Origin: Parapedobacter sp037190485
GTDB lineage: Bacteria; Bacteroidota; Bacteroidia; Sphingobacteriales; Sphingobacteriaceae
Direction of reading: 5' to 3'
Assembly: GCA_037190485.1 (NCBI GenBank)
Contig: JBBCJB010000016.1
Location: 1 to 64,000, forward strand
DNA: 64,000 nt
The notes below the pieces were generated by a model. It did not search any database. It was not told the origin of the DNA and was given only the letters and a program-made list of their open reading frames with translations. The translations under genes were made by a program, and so were the position numbers. This document shows, piece by piece, positions 19,001 through 28,324 of this stretch (position 1 is the first letter of the stretch; each line of letters opens with the position of its first letter).

Positions 19001-19065
19001 ATGGAGACTCCAGTCCTTATCCGATCGCGAGCACGTATGTGATGGGCGTATCTTTGACCTTTTGA
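16057..19065 (+). CDS. SusC/RagA TonB-dependent outer-membrane transporter
   Basis: A 1002-residue transporter, second-locus copy. The signal peptide ends near TTAALGQQP (about residue 28), then a carboxypeptidase-regulatory-like domain with VVGTVSNEAGEPLVGVSVHA (31-50), the SusC signature LEEVVVVGYGRQRRTSVTGA (107-126), the plug with GGTIRIRGIGTLGDSNPLVL, and the barrel ending in TYVMGVSLTF. It has no STN domain, consistent with control by the GntR regulator instead of a sigma/FecR pair. Start is ATG 16057 or the second ATG at 16063. It forms the import complex with the SusD encoded 37 bp downstream. Confidence 0.95.
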   Translation: MSMFLFSRCKLVLVAIAWLTATTAALGQQPVVGTVSNEAGEPLVGVSVHAKGNDHIRTISNQAGRFSVHVDTKTVLVLTNMGFLAKEVVVEPGTTIEVVMDESVESLEEVVVVGYGRQRRTSVTGAVSSLKGEELVKRPVMRASAALQGMAAGVTVTQSSGKPGGDGGTIRIRGIGTLGDSNPLVLIDGVNGTLDGVDPNDIESVSVLKDAASASIYGARAANGVILVTTKKGKEGKVNLNYEGFVGKQAFTDLPEMVDGYTYMSKDNEARSNVGLTPLYKEDVLRDYLQNKDTDPDHFPDNDWQKLLYTGSGLTQRHHISVNGGNTVKVMGSFSYQDQQGLVPGFNYETYAFRLNTATQINERLTLETFINGRHSPVSSAVQGDGVVGAANRIPSIYTARLSDGRWGIAKDGYNTLAALEDGGDYREFYNSLRLTGQLTYQVLPDLNIELGFTPNISDYSQKNFAKTIATYLPGEEKPAFITPNVAKLTQRETQGWENTTRLLVTYKKDFRRHEFQLLGGFEQIDYKFRAMNAYREGFEFPELQELDAGALPNWTNSGNSTTWALQSYFGRVNYNFADKYLVEANLRVDGSSRFNSDSRFGVFPAVSLGWVLSNETFLKDLAWMDMLKLRGSWGRLGNQNIGDNFPYASFLSLTGKYIFNGKPVSTAILNELSNQEISWETTTSRNIGLDFSLFRNLDVAFDYYQRETSGILLKLEIPATIGLLPPYQNAGVVRNTGWDFLANYRNRIGAFNYSVGANLSNVKNEVMDLKGTGPYINGYRLIQEGYPINSLYGYRANGLYQTEDEVVNGPEQFGNVKPGDIRYVDVTGNDVVNADDRVVIGNPIPRMNFGVNLYGEYKGFDLSVFLQGVGKRDVILTNEAAWALYNNNNMQVWQLDYWTPQNVNARYPRLVAGSTHNNFQFSDFWVNDGGYMRIKNVQVGYTLASDKLRQFGVQRLRVYASGDNIYTFHNMFPGWDPERPDGDSSPYPIASTYVMGVSLTF

Positions 19066-19102
19066 GTGTGGACATCGTATAAACCTATAAAATTGTTTGA
19101 AA

Positions 19103-20779
19103 ATGAAACAAGTAAGTCATTATAAACTAGTGTTATTGGTCGGTTTGTTGGCATTTACCTCCTGCCAAAAGGAATTTTTGGAAAGACGTCCGTCAGACCG
19201 ACCTGCCAATGAACTTTTTTTCGCTAACGAGACTGAGCTATTGCTGGCATTGAATGGTGCCTATGAAGGGCTGTATTGGCAGAACAGCAGGGTGCCTTAT
19301 CCGGTTTGGTTCGATTCATCGACCGACATCGGTTTCAACCGTGGAGACTACGCCGGAATGTTTACGGTACAAGGTGGGCAGTTCAGCACAGAGACGGAGG
19401 TATTCTATACCATCTGGGCGTCGTTATACCAGCGCATAGCGCGCTGTAACAACATCATTTCGAATATGCATAAGGCGAAAGATGTGGTTGGTGAAGACGT
19501 GTACATGGCCGTGGAAGCGCAGGCGAAGTTTCTACGCGCGTTTTTCTATCATTACCTGATTAACCTGTATGGCGATGTCCCTTTCGTGACAACGATGCTT
19601 TCCATCAGCGAGTCAAAGGTGGAGCGGACGCCGAAAGCGACTATCGCTGAGCAGTTGTACGCGGATTTGGATCTTGCTGCTCAATACCTTCCCGAAACAT
19701 GGACAGGCGATAATATAGGCCGAATCACCAAAGGTGCAGCCCTTTCGCTGAAAGCGCGGATAGCACTCCTGCAAGGAGATTACCGAATTGCAGCACAGGC
19801 AGCCAAAGACGTAATCGATTCGGATGTGTACGAATTGCATACAGATTTTGAATCCCTGTTTCTCCTCGGCGGTAGGAAATCGAAAGAGTCAATTCTGCAT
19901 ATCCCGTTCCTCAGAGGGGTCACAACCAGCGGGATTCCGCAGTATTTTGGACTGAGGGCAACCCAGGGATGGTCTGTGGCCGTGCCCAGGCAGACGATTG
20001 TCGATTTTTTCCAGTGCATTGATGGGAAACACATTGATGAGTCTTCGTCCTACGACCCCGTTCAGCCTTATGACAATCGGGATCCGCGCCTCAAAGCCTC
20101 AATCCTGACCCCGGGACAATGGTTTGGCGACTACCGGTTTGAAAATCATCCGGACAGTTCAACAACGCTCCGGAAACAAGGAGATAATGTGGTACGGGTG
20201 AATAATCAGGAGGTGACACACGCGTATGCCACGTTTACGGGATACATCTGGAAGAAATACCTGGATCCGGTGGAATTGCCTGCGTTTACCACGCAATCGG
20301 AGGTCGATTTCATGTTTATCAGGTTTGCGGAGGTGTTGCTTACTTACGCCGAGGCCAAAATCGAGCTGAATGAAATCGACGCGACGGTAATCGATGCGAT
20401 AAACCGGGTGCGTGGCCGGAAAAGCGTAGAAATGCCGCTGGTGACCGAAATGGATAAGGCATCGCTCACTAAGCTTGTGCGCTATGAACGCACGGCAGAA
20501 CTTGCGGTTGAAGGCCACCGATTGTTCGATATACGGCGGTGGGGATATGCAGAACATATCATGAAAGGTAACGTGCTCGGCAGGAAAACCAGGGCATTTT
20601 ACGATCATTACCCCGTGCCGACCATTGATGCGTACGGGCAGAGCCACTATGCGAACGAAGCGGAGTTTTTTAACGTCATTGCCGTGAGCGCGTTTGACCC
20701 AGGAAAACATTATTTATGGCCGATTCCGCAGAAAGATCGGGATCTGAATGAAAAGCTTGGTCAGAACCCAAATTATTGA
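19103..20779 (+). CDS. SusD/RagB family glycan-binding lipoprotein
   Basis: A 558-residue outer-membrane lipoprotein, partner of the preceding SusC. The ATG at 19103 (MKQVSHYKLVLLVGLLAFTS) gives a lipoprotein signal with Cys21; a TTG two codons earlier is unnecessary. After QKEFLERRPSDRPANELFF come the SusD marks EAQAKFLRAFFYHYLINLYG with DVPFVTT, the C-terminal FIRFAEVLLTYAEAKIELNE, ERTAELAVEGHRLFDIRRWG and the end HYLWPIPQKDRDLNEKLGQN before PNY. Ligand not predictable. Confidence 0.94.
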   Translation: MKQVSHYKLVLLVGLLAFTSCQKEFLERRPSDRPANELFFANETELLLALNGAYEGLYWQNSRVPYPVWFDSSTDIGFNRGDYAGMFTVQGGQFSTETEVFYTIWASLYQRIARCNNIISNMHKAKDVVGEDVYMAVEAQAKFLRAFFYHYLINLYGDVPFVTTMLSISESKVERTPKATIAEQLYADLDLAAQYLPETWTGDNIGRITKGAALSLKARIALLQGDYRIAAQAAKDVIDSDVYELHTDFESLFLLGGRKSKESILHIPFLRGVTTSGIPQYFGLRATQGWSVAVPRQTIVDFFQCIDGKHIDESSSYDPVQPYDNRDPRLKASILTPGQWFGDYRFENHPDSSTTLRKQGDNVVRVNNQEVTHAYATFTGYIWKKYLDPVELPAFTTQSEVDFMFIRFAEVLLTYAEAKIELNEIDATVIDAINRVRGRKSVEMPLVTEMDKASLTKLVRYERTAELAVEGHRLFDIRRWGYAEHIMKGNVLGRKTRAFYDHYPVPTIDAYGQSHYANEAEFFNVIAVSAFDPGKHYLWPIPQKDRDLNEKLGQNPNY

Positions 20780-20797
20780 CGATAGGGAGAATTGTGT

Positions 20798-23700
20798 ATG
20801 TTAAGGTCAAACCCAATAGTCGTATGGGCAAAATGGTTGCCTACCATCGTTCTGCTTCTTGCAGGGCCTTGTGCACACGCCGCACAGGATGGCGGCCGCC
20901 AGGAAAAAAAAGGGATTACCGTATGGGGCGATAAGCCGTGCTACGTATCACCATATGACATTGAGCAGCGCGGTGATTGGGAAATCCGTGGGTTCGAGTC
21001 GGCGACGCAGCTGGCAGCCTTAACGGGGCCTTTCCACCGAAAACCGGACGGATTGAAACCCGCCGAAATTAATTTAAATGTAAAGGAGGCAGGGTCGTAT
21101 GTGTTGTGGGTGAGGTCGCTCGACCTTGCCGAACACCAACAGGGCGAGCGTTTCTTTTACGTGGAAGCCAATGGTAAGGTGTTACGTAAGCGTTTGGGGG
21201 CCCACGGCCATACCGGTTTCCGGTGGGAACGTGTAGATCGGATACGGCTTACCGGCGGGGAAAACAGCTTGCGATTGATCGATTCGTCCGCGTTTTATGC
21301 ACGGTGCGACGGCATTTTTTTGACCAAAGACGAGACAATGACGACAGAAGGCGTCGACCGGTATGTAAGCACGGATTTGGTGAGGCGTTATCACGCAGCA
21401 CCGTTGCTTGCTCCGAAGGGACTTTCGGGCAACGCCCGGATAACGGACAGAATTACGTTGGAAAACGACCAACTAACGATCAGTTTCTATCAACTCGAAG
21501 CCGAAGAACACGCTCGGGTAGAAATCACGGTGGAGTCTAAAGGGGTGTTGATGAAAAAAAGGAGCGACGGCAATGAACTCATATTGCTGAGCGCCGCTGA
21601 ATCCCAGCATTTTTACGATCAGGGGTTTCCGATTTTCAGATCTGTGCTCCAGGACGATGGCGGGAATAGGCAGGTTGCGGTAAGCAATAATCCCTATGAA
21701 AGCTTTCGCAAATCCTGGCTCGTGCCGCACCACGTGAAAAAGAACAATGATGGATCGGTAGTCGTGCACTATGCGGCGGATGGCGTTGTGGTACGAAGTA
21801 CATGGACGTTGGCAGCAGGCTCGTCGGATCCCTTGGTGCGATTAGCGTTGGTACCCGAAAAGGCAGGCGTCTACAGTGTGATCATACCGAGTGCCGGAGC
21901 GTTTGATGAGGACGAATACACGTTTGCCCTTGCGCCCATGCGGGTCGCCAACAAACGCGTGCACCCAACCCCGTTGGTTTATACGGAGCAGTATTTGTTT
22001 ACGCCCATGGCAACGGTATCGCTGCCCAAGGGCAACGCCATATCCAGTAGTGAAGCTGTCACGATGGGCCTGGCTGTGGATCCTTCGGTGCTGGAACTGA
22101 AATGGACTTATCATTGGAACAACGAATTCGGGGCATTGCTACGAAACGAAGCGGGGCAGCTCGCCCCGGCCCTGATCGCGCCATTGCCGGGGTCGACCAG
22201 CAGTAAATTCGACACGGGAGATACGTTTGAATTTGCGTATCGCCCCATTTATCACATTGGCGGATGGTTCGACACATACAAGAAATCGATTACCGATGTG
22301 TATGGGTTGAAAGACTATCGAAAGAACTATTATTCGTCCATTACGCAGGCCATTTTCAATACACGGGATTTGATGATGGACGACCATTTCGGGGGGTGGG
22401 ACAGCATTGGAAAAGCCCACTGGAACATGGAGGGACGAAGTTTCTCTTCCAACGCCAATCCGATGCAAGCTGTGCAGACTTTTCTCCTTACGGAAGATGA
22501 AGCAGTGTTGCGGAAACGTGCTATTCCTACGTTGGCTAATCTCCTCACCCGCGGGCACCTGCATTTCAAATCAGACACGTTGTTGGGCGGCGCAAATTAC
22601 TTCGGCGGCAAGGCAACGTTTCCCCGGCCGATCGGCGAGCCTATAGCCGGTTACAACGCCCCGGTGTTTGATGGACTTTACGAAATGTCGGGGGGGCGGA
22701 TGCCCGTGCTCCGGGAAATCGCCCGTGAAAAAAGTAGAAAACCGGTAGTCAATGCGTATGGCAGTATCCCCAATTTTGTTAACCACCTCACACGGTTTTC
22801 CATGAGTGGAGATTCGTTGTCGTTGGATTCGGCAATAAATTTGGCGTTGGAATACGTCGATAAGGAGGTGTACAGTACGGCTTCCACACCGGCAAACTAC
22901 AGCGCATTTTCGTATATTAGCTACGTGCCGAATATCGCCGCACTGATTGATGTGTATGAGGCAACAAGCGATAAGCGCTTCCTGGATGCCGCTGAGGAGG
23001 CCGGTCGGATTTTGCTGACGCAGCTCTGGGTGGCGAATCCGGAAAAATCACCGATGACCGATTCCATGTTCATCACTGCCGATGCAATTCGCAAAGCGCC
23101 ATTTAACGAAGGACACGACTTCTTTTGGCATGGTTCAGAAGTCTGGCGATTGGGCAGTAGAAGGGGCGTAAAGGGACCGCCAGAAAACCTGCATGAATTA
23201 ACCGATGAAACCGTGCCCAACTGGTTGCCATCCAGGGTCGGACTCGGGTTGGAACAGCCTTCTACATTTTTCAACGAATCGCTAAACATGATTATGTCTT
23301 CGTGGGTTGGAGACTTGATGAAACTCTCGGCCTATACGGGTGAACCACTATTTGCTGTGGCGGCGAGAAATGCGATTGTAGGACGCTTTAGCAACTATCC
23401 GGGCTATTACCAGAATCGATTCATCACATTTCAGCAAAAGCCGGAATATCCCTATAAAGGGCCTGATTTCTCTTCTATTTATTGGCACCATATACCGCCG
23501 TTTTTGGCCATGTTGGAAGATTTCCTATTTGCCCAGGCACAGGCTTGGTCGGGTGGGCGGATTTACTTTCCTTCATTGCGGCAACAGGGGTATGCGTATT
23601 TCAACGCAAATCAATACGGGCATTTGCCGGGCTCTTTTTTCGGCGTGAAGGAAATGTGGCCATGGCTGGACAGGACGGTATTAACGGTTGACGATATGCA

Positions 23701-24310
23701 GATTGATTGGTTGGCAGCGCGTTGCGATGGTTTACTGGGTGTGGCATTGATGAATGAGTGTGCCGATACAGTGACGTCTACGGTGGCGCTGGGGCCTAAA
23801 GCGGGCGAAGACTACACCGGCGGTGCGACACTTTTCTACAACGATGGGCGGGTGGAAGAAGTGACAATAAGCGGAGGGAAACTGACACTGGCCATACCGG
23901 GGCATACCCTTGTTGGACTCGTGGTACCGACGGAGGCGGTGCGCGCGCCTTCGTTTGCAACGCCCGTACCAACCGTATCCGCGGAGGTGCTGAATACGGT
24001 GGTTGAGCACGATTCGGGCAAGGGGGTGGTGATGCAGTTATCGCCCGATCGATATTTTGGATACATATATACCACCAAACAGCCCATTGAACTCAATAGG
24101 TTTATTGTCGATTACCGCATCGGGAACGGTGAAGAACGCAGGCTGGCGACGGATACCTATCCGTTTGAGTTTATTATTGAGGTGGACCGACCGAGCGAGC
24201 CCCTTATGTATTCGCTAACGTTCGAACAATCCGACGGGAAAGTTTTGAAAAGCCAAGCGTATACCTTGAAACCGGTGGGGTCGGAGAATGGAGCAAGCGA
24301 TGTCAAGTAG
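20798..24310 (+). CDS. Very large secreted protein of unrecognised family, putative glycan-active enzyme
   Basis: A 1170-residue protein starting at ATG 20798, with AGGGAG well placed 8-13 bp upstream; the signal peptide ends near CAHAAQDG (about residue 31). Residues 45-170 look like a beta-sandwich carbohydrate-binding module (YVLWVRSLDLAEHQQGERFF, ENSLRLIDSSAFYARCDGIF). A long central part contains MMDDHFGGWDSIGKAHWNME and helical repeats such as VPNIAALIDVYEATSDKRFL, as in alpha-toroid enzymes, and then YWHHIPPFLAMLEDFLFAQA with SGGRIYFPS, similar to the C-terminal part of the 842-residue protein at 13504. A final beta-rich region follows. I do not recognise a catalytic family. It lies 18 bp after SusD and overlaps the GH92 gene by 11 bp, so the products are made together. 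Confidence 0.6.
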   Translation: MLRSNPIVVWAKWLPTIVLLLAGPCAHAAQDGGRQEKKGITVWGDKPCYVSPYDIEQRGDWEIRGFESATQLAALTGPFHRKPDGLKPAEINLNVKEAGSYVLWVRSLDLAEHQQGERFFYVEANGKVLRKRLGAHGHTGFRWERVDRIRLTGGENSLRLIDSSAFYARCDGIFLTKDETMTTEGVDRYVSTDLVRRYHAAPLLAPKGLSGNARITDRITLENDQLTISFYQLEAEEHARVEITVESKGVLMKKRSDGNELILLSAAESQHFYDQGFPIFRSVLQDDGGNRQVAVSNNPYESFRKSWLVPHHVKKNNDGSVVVHYAADGVVVRSTWTLAAGSSDPLVRLALVPEKAGVYSVIIPSAGAFDEDEYTFALAPMRVANKRVHPTPLVYTEQYLFTPMATVSLPKGNAISSSEAVTMGLAVDPSVLELKWTYHWNNEFGALLRNEAGQLAPALIAPLPGSTSSKFDTGDTFEFAYRPIYHIGGWFDTYKKSITDVYGLKDYRKNYYSSITQAIFNTRDLMMDDHFGGWDSIGKAHWNMEGRSFSSNANPMQAVQTFLLTEDEAVLRKRAIPTLANLLTRGHLHFKSDTLLGGANYFGGKATFPRPIGEPIAGYNAPVFDGLYEMSGGRMPVLREIAREKSRKPVVNAYGSIPNFVNHLTRFSMSGDSLSLDSAINLALEYVDKEVYSTASTPANYSAFSYISYVPNIAALIDVYEATSDKRFLDAAEEAGRILLTQLWVANPEKSPMTDSMFITADAIRKAPFNEGHDFFWHGSEVWRLGSRRGVKGPPENLHELTDETVPNWLPSRVGLGLEQPSTFFNESLNMIMSSWVGDLMKLSAYTGEPLFAVAARNAIVGRFSNYPGYYQNRFITFQQKPEYPYKGPDFSSIYWHHIPPFLAMLEDFLFAQAQAWSGGRIYFPSLRQQGYAYFNANQYGHLPGSFFGVKEMWPWLDRTVLTVDDMQIDWLAARCDGLLGVALMNECADTVTSTVALGPKAGEDYTGGATLFYNDGRVEEVTISGGKLTLAIPGHTLVGLVVPTEAVRAPSFATPVPTVSAEVLNTVVEHDSGKGVVMQLSPDRYFGYIYTTKQPIELNRFIVDYRIGNGEERRLATDTYPFEFIIEVDRPSEPLMYSLTFEQSDGKVLKSQAYTLKPVGSENGASDVK

Positions 24311-26654
24311 CATAGTAAAGAACGTTCATTTACGCGTATCCGCCGTGCTGGGATTTGCCTGTTTATTGGGTAGTCAGATAGCGAACGGAAATCAACAGGA
24401 GGCACATCAGCCAATGGGTACTAAACAGGATACGTTGGAGCAATGGGTAGATTACGTAAATCCGCTGATGGGCACGGCTTCCACCCCTGAATTGTCTGCT
24501 GGCAATACGTACCCGACGATATCGCTGCCATTCGGGATGAATACCTGGTCGCCACAAACGGGAACGATAAATGATGGTGGACTCTATACCTACACGTCAA
24601 ATTACCTATACGGCATCCGGCAGACCAGGCAAGCGAGCTATTGGATCAAGGACTACGGCCAATTTTCGCTGATGCCGGTAAACAGCCGGAACAAGTATCC
24701 CGAGGAACGACGGAAAAGCTGGTTTTCGCATAAAGCGGAAAAAGTACACCCGTATTACTACAGTGTTTATTTGCCGGATCATCAGGCCGACATCGAATTA
24801 TCGGCGAGCGAACGGGCAGCCATCATCCGTTTCAGCTTCAGGGAACCGGATAGTGCTTTTTTTGTCATCGATGCGTTTGACGGGGGCGCTTACATAAAAG
24901 TCATCCCCGAAGAACGAAAAGTGATCGGTTACTCCGCAAAAAATAACGGCGGTGTGGCTGGTAATTTCAGGAACTATTTCGTAATGGTTTTTGATAAGCC
25001 TTTTTCGTCTGTGCAGGTGTGGGACGACGACGACCGGCTACTGGATATAAATGAGCTGGAAAGCAAACACGCTGGAGGCTTGCTGGGATTTGACCTCGGT
25101 GTGGGGGAGCAAGTTGAAGTGCGGGTGTCTTCCTCTTTTATCAGCCATGAGCAAGCCGCGATTAACCTACAAGAATTGGACGGCGATGATTTGGAGGCTG
25201 TAGCAGCGAAAGCGAAAGCACGCTGGAATGAAGAATTGGGTAAAGTTAACGTGTATGGTGGATCGTTGGCAGAACGCCAGACGTTTTATTCCTGCCTGTA
25301 CCGCATGTTGATCTTTCCGAGGAAATTTTATGAGTACGACCTAGCGGGCAACGCATGGCATTACAGCCCGTACAACGGAAAGGTATTGCCGGGCTTGCTT
25401 TACGCCGACAATGGGTTTTGGGACACGTTCCGGGCACAGTTCCCGTTTTTGACGTTGGTTTACCCAAGTGTGGTGGCTGAGGTGTTGGAATCGATGGAAA
25501 ACACGTATAAAGAAAGCGGATGGCTGCCGGAATGGTTTGCACCTGGCCATCGCGATTGCATGATCGGTTCGCACTCCGCGTCGATCATCGCTGACGCTTA
25601 CCTCAAAGGGGTCCGGGGCAACTTCAGCATCGATACGCTTTACCAAGCCCTATTGAAAAATACCACCCAGGTGGGCCCGGTGAGTTCCGTGGGGCGCTTG
25701 GGAGCGAAGGATTACAATGCGCTGGGTTACATCCCCTATGACGCCGGAATCGACCAGAATGTATCGCGTACGCTCGAGTATGCATACAACGATTTCTGTA
25801 TTGCTCAGCTTGCCGAGGCGCTAGGGAGACCCGCCGAGGAAAAGGACCTCTTTCGGCAACGTAGCCTTAACTATCGGAATCTGTTTGACAACGAAACGGG
25901 TTTGATGCGACCAAGGGGTCGCAACGGTGTATTTATCCCTGATTTTGACCCGTTCCGTTGGGGAGATCATTTTACTGAAGGCAACAGTTGGCAATACTCA
26001 TGGTCTGTATTCCACGATCCGTTGGGGCTGGCCGAATTACAAGGAGGTGTGCAGCCATTCATCGCAAAAATGGATCGCGTGTTTTCGATGTCGCAACGTT
26101 TCGATATCTCGTACTACAAACGGGGTATCATCCACCTGGTCCGTGAGATGCAGGGGGGGGATATGGGGCAGTATGCTCATTTGAATGAGCCGATGCACCA
26201 TTTCGTATACTTGTATAATACGGGGGCGCCCTGGAAAACACAATATTGGGCACGGGAAATCATGAATAGGTTATATTCGCCGCATCCCGACGGTTATCCG
26301 GGTGAGGAAGACAACGGGCAGATGTCTGCTTGGTATGTGTTTTCTGCATTGGGATTTTATCCGCTGTGTCCCACGGCGAAACAGTATGTGTGGGGAAGTC
26401 CCCTTTTTAATCGAGCTGTACTCGACCTTGAAAATGGTAAAACGTTGGAAATAAGTGTCCCTGAAAGTAGCGCAACCAATCGCTATGTCCATGCGATACG
26501 GGTGAATGGAAAGAATTACCCTCATAATTGGGTCGATCACGAGGTGATAAGCGAAGGTGGACTTATTCAATTCGACATGGGCCACTTGCCGAATCATGCA
26601 CGTGGCGTTGATAAGGTTGACTTCCCTTTTTCGGTTTCGGCGATGGGACGCTAA
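24300..26654 (+). CDS. GH92 family exo-alpha-mannosidase, secreted
   Basis: A 784-residue calcium-dependent exo-acting alpha-mannosidase of family GH92, probably trimming alpha-mannosides in the periplasm. After a signal peptide come the family marks WVDYVNPLMGTAS and LPFGMNTWSPQTG, the aromatic and acidic stretch YADNGFWDTFRAQFPFLTL, LPEWFAPGHRDCMIGSHSAS, EGNSWQYSWSVFHD, the motif HLNEPMHHFVYLYN with PWKTQYW, and the C-terminal PGEEDNGQMSAWYVFSALGF typical of the family active site. In many members the last motif reads GNDD or GNED; here it is GEED. The start at 24300 is preferred to 24288, since GGAG at 24290-24293 has proper spacing for it; it overlaps the upstream gene by 11 bp. Its presence is the main clue that the locus targets an alpha-mannose-containing glycan. 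Confidence 0.92.
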   Translation: MSSSIVKNVHLRVSAVLGFACLLGSQIANGNQQEAHQPMGTKQDTLEQWVDYVNPLMGTASTPELSAGNTYPTISLPFGMNTWSPQTGTINDGGLYTYTSNYLYGIRQTRQASYWIKDYGQFSLMPVNSRNKYPEERRKSWFSHKAEKVHPYYYSVYLPDHQADIELSASERAAIIRFSFREPDSAFFVIDAFDGGAYIKVIPEERKVIGYSAKNNGGVAGNFRNYFVMVFDKPFSSVQVWDDDDRLLDINELESKHAGGLLGFDLGVGEQVEVRVSSSFISHEQAAINLQELDGDDLEAVAAKAKARWNEELGKVNVYGGSLAERQTFYSCLYRMLIFPRKFYEYDLAGNAWHYSPYNGKVLPGLLYADNGFWDTFRAQFPFLTLVYPSVVAEVLESMENTYKESGWLPEWFAPGHRDCMIGSHSASIIADAYLKGVRGNFSIDTLYQALLKNTTQVGPVSSVGRLGAKDYNALGYIPYDAGIDQNVSRTLEYAYNDFCIAQLAEALGRPAEEKDLFRQRSLNYRNLFDNETGLMRPRGRNGVFIPDFDPFRWGDHFTEGNSWQYSWSVFHDPLGLAELQGGVQPFIAKMDRVFSMSQRFDISYYKRGIIHLVREMQGGDMGQYAHLNEPMHHFVYLYNTGAPWKTQYWAREIMNRLYSPHPDGYPGEEDNGQMSAWYVFSALGFYPLCPTAKQYVWGSPLFNRAVLDLENGKTLEISVPESSATNRYVHAIRVNGKNYPHNWVDHEVISEGGLIQFDMGHLPNHARGVDKVDFPFSVSAMGR

Positions 26655-26661
26655 ATAGCAA

Positions 26662-28314
26662 ATGAAAAAAATGAAAAGGATTATGCGGAGGTTTTTAGTG
26701 CTGTCGGTATGGGCATTGGCCTGCCTAAGCTGCAGTGGCCAAACGAAACGGACTGGTGACTACGACGTGGTTGTCTATGGAGAAACGCCTGCCGGCGTGA
26801 CGGCCGCCATACAAGCTGCAACAATGGGGCAGCGGGTAGCGCTCCTTTCAAATACGAGGAGGTTGGGAGGCATCATCGTAGAGGGCTTGGGCGGAACGGA
26901 TATCGATAACCATGGTGGTTTCCAGAACAGCAGTGCGGTAGGAGGGCTTGCACTGGATTTTTACAAACGTATCGCAGCAAGATACGGGTGGTTGGATGAA
27001 CTGGAAGCGGCGTTAAAGGAGGGACAGAAAAAACCGGCATTGTGGCGTTATGAACCCTCGGTCGCCGAGCAGGTAATAGCCGATTGGATTAGCGAATTCG
27101 ATATAGAGGTTTTTTATGGTGCTCGGTTGGATGAATCCAATCATGCCGTAGAGATGATTGATCGGAAAATAGGCAGCGTCAGACTGCAGGATGGGAGGTT
27201 GGTGAGTGGTAAAGTCTTCATAGACGCGACCATAGAGGGCGATTTGTTGGCAGCGAGTGGTGTGACCACGGTGGTGGGGCGTGAGCCGAACGCACAATAT
27301 GAGGAAAGCAGGAATGGAATTATAGCCCGATCAATCAGCAAACCTATGCGTATCCAAATAGACCCTTATCGTGTGCCCGGGCAGCCATCGAGTGGCGTTT
27401 TGTATGCCATAACTGATGAAGAATGGGGGGTGGAGGGGGCCGGAGACCATCGGTTGCAGGCGTACTGCTTGCGGGTGTGCCTTACCGACAGCGTAGAAAA
27501 CCAGGTACCGTTTACCAAGCCCGCTAACTACGACCGCGATCGATATATCGCCTACGTGAGATACATCGAAGCTGGCGGAACGTTGTCTGTTCCGCGGTCT
27601 AACATACCGGGGCGTAAAACTGATTTTAACGGTGGTGGCGACTTTTCACACAATCTGTTCGGCAAAAATTACGACTATCCGTTGGGCGATAACGCAACAC
27701 GCCAGGCGGTATTCGATTACCACCTTTCTTTTACACAAGGCTTGCTTTATTTCTTAAGCCAGGATGAGGAAATTGGGAGGCTTGCGCCGGAATTTCAGCT
27801 TGAATGGAGACGGTGGGGATTAGCCAAAGATGAATTCACGGATCACGGAAACTGGCCTCGCCATTTTTACGTACGTGACGCAAGGCGGATGGTCAGTGAT
27901 TTCGTGATGACCGAACACCACGTGAAAAAGGCCGATGCGCAACCCATCCCGGATCCAGTAGCGATGGCCTATTGGCCGCCGGACGTGCACAGCGTTCGAA
28001 GGATTGTGTTGAACGACACGGTCTATAACGAAGGGGCGGTTTTTGGAGGCAATTGGTGGAAGCCGTTTGGTATAGCCTACCGAAGCTTGGTGCCTCAAGC
28101 TGATGAATGTACAAACTTGCTTACGCCAACGTGTCCTTCTTCTACCCATATCGCCTATGGTGCAATCCGGTTGGAATGGACGTTCATGGCCCTGGGACAG
28201 GCATGCGGCGCCGCTGCAGCAATGGCAGCGGAGCAGGATGCAACCGTGCAGCAGGTTGATTACAGGGTTTTAAGAAGGGTGTTGACCAAAGATGGCGCCG
28301 TGTTGGAGCTTTAG
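26662..28314 (+). CDS. FAD-dependent oxidoreductase lipoprotein (FAD_oxidored family)
   Basis: A 550-residue paralogue of the protein at 193-1857. The signal ends in SVWALACLSCSGQ, where Cys21 or Cys24 may be lipidated. The FAD site reads YDVVVYGETPAGVTAAIQAA, then LGGIIVEGLGGTDIDNHGG; the middle shares QAYCLRVCLTDSVENQVPFT and HNLFGKNYDYP with the first-locus protein (there QAYCFRMCLSNHP and IGMNYDYP), and the C-terminal block is CTNLLTPTCPSSTHIAYGAI followed by LGQACGAAAAMA. It starts 7 bp after GH92 and is followed by the SGNH gene, so all act on one substrate pathway, outside the cytoplasm. The pairing FAD oxidoreductase plus SGNH hydrolase also occurs in the first locus. Reaction unknown. 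Confidence 0.86.
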   Translation: MKKMKRIMRRFLVLSVWALACLSCSGQTKRTGDYDVVVYGETPAGVTAAIQAATMGQRVALLSNTRRLGGIIVEGLGGTDIDNHGGFQNSSAVGGLALDFYKRIAARYGWLDELEAALKEGQKKPALWRYEPSVAEQVIADWISEFDIEVFYGARLDESNHAVEMIDRKIGSVRLQDGRLVSGKVFIDATIEGDLLAASGVTTVVGREPNAQYEESRNGIIARSISKPMRIQIDPYRVPGQPSSGVLYAITDEEWGVEGAGDHRLQAYCLRVCLTDSVENQVPFTKPANYDRDRYIAYVRYIEAGGTLSVPRSNIPGRKTDFNGGGDFSHNLFGKNYDYPLGDNATRQAVFDYHLSFTQGLLYFLSQDEEIGRLAPEFQLEWRRWGLAKDEFTDHGNWPRHFYVRDARRMVSDFVMTEHHVKKADAQPIPDPVAMAYWPPDVHSVRRIVLNDTVYNEGAVFGGNWWKPFGIAYRSLVPQADECTNLLTPTCPSSTHIAYGAIRLEWTFMALGQACGAAAAMAAEQDATVQQVDYRVLRRVLTKDGAVLEL

Positions 28315-28324
28315 TAGGTGCGCC

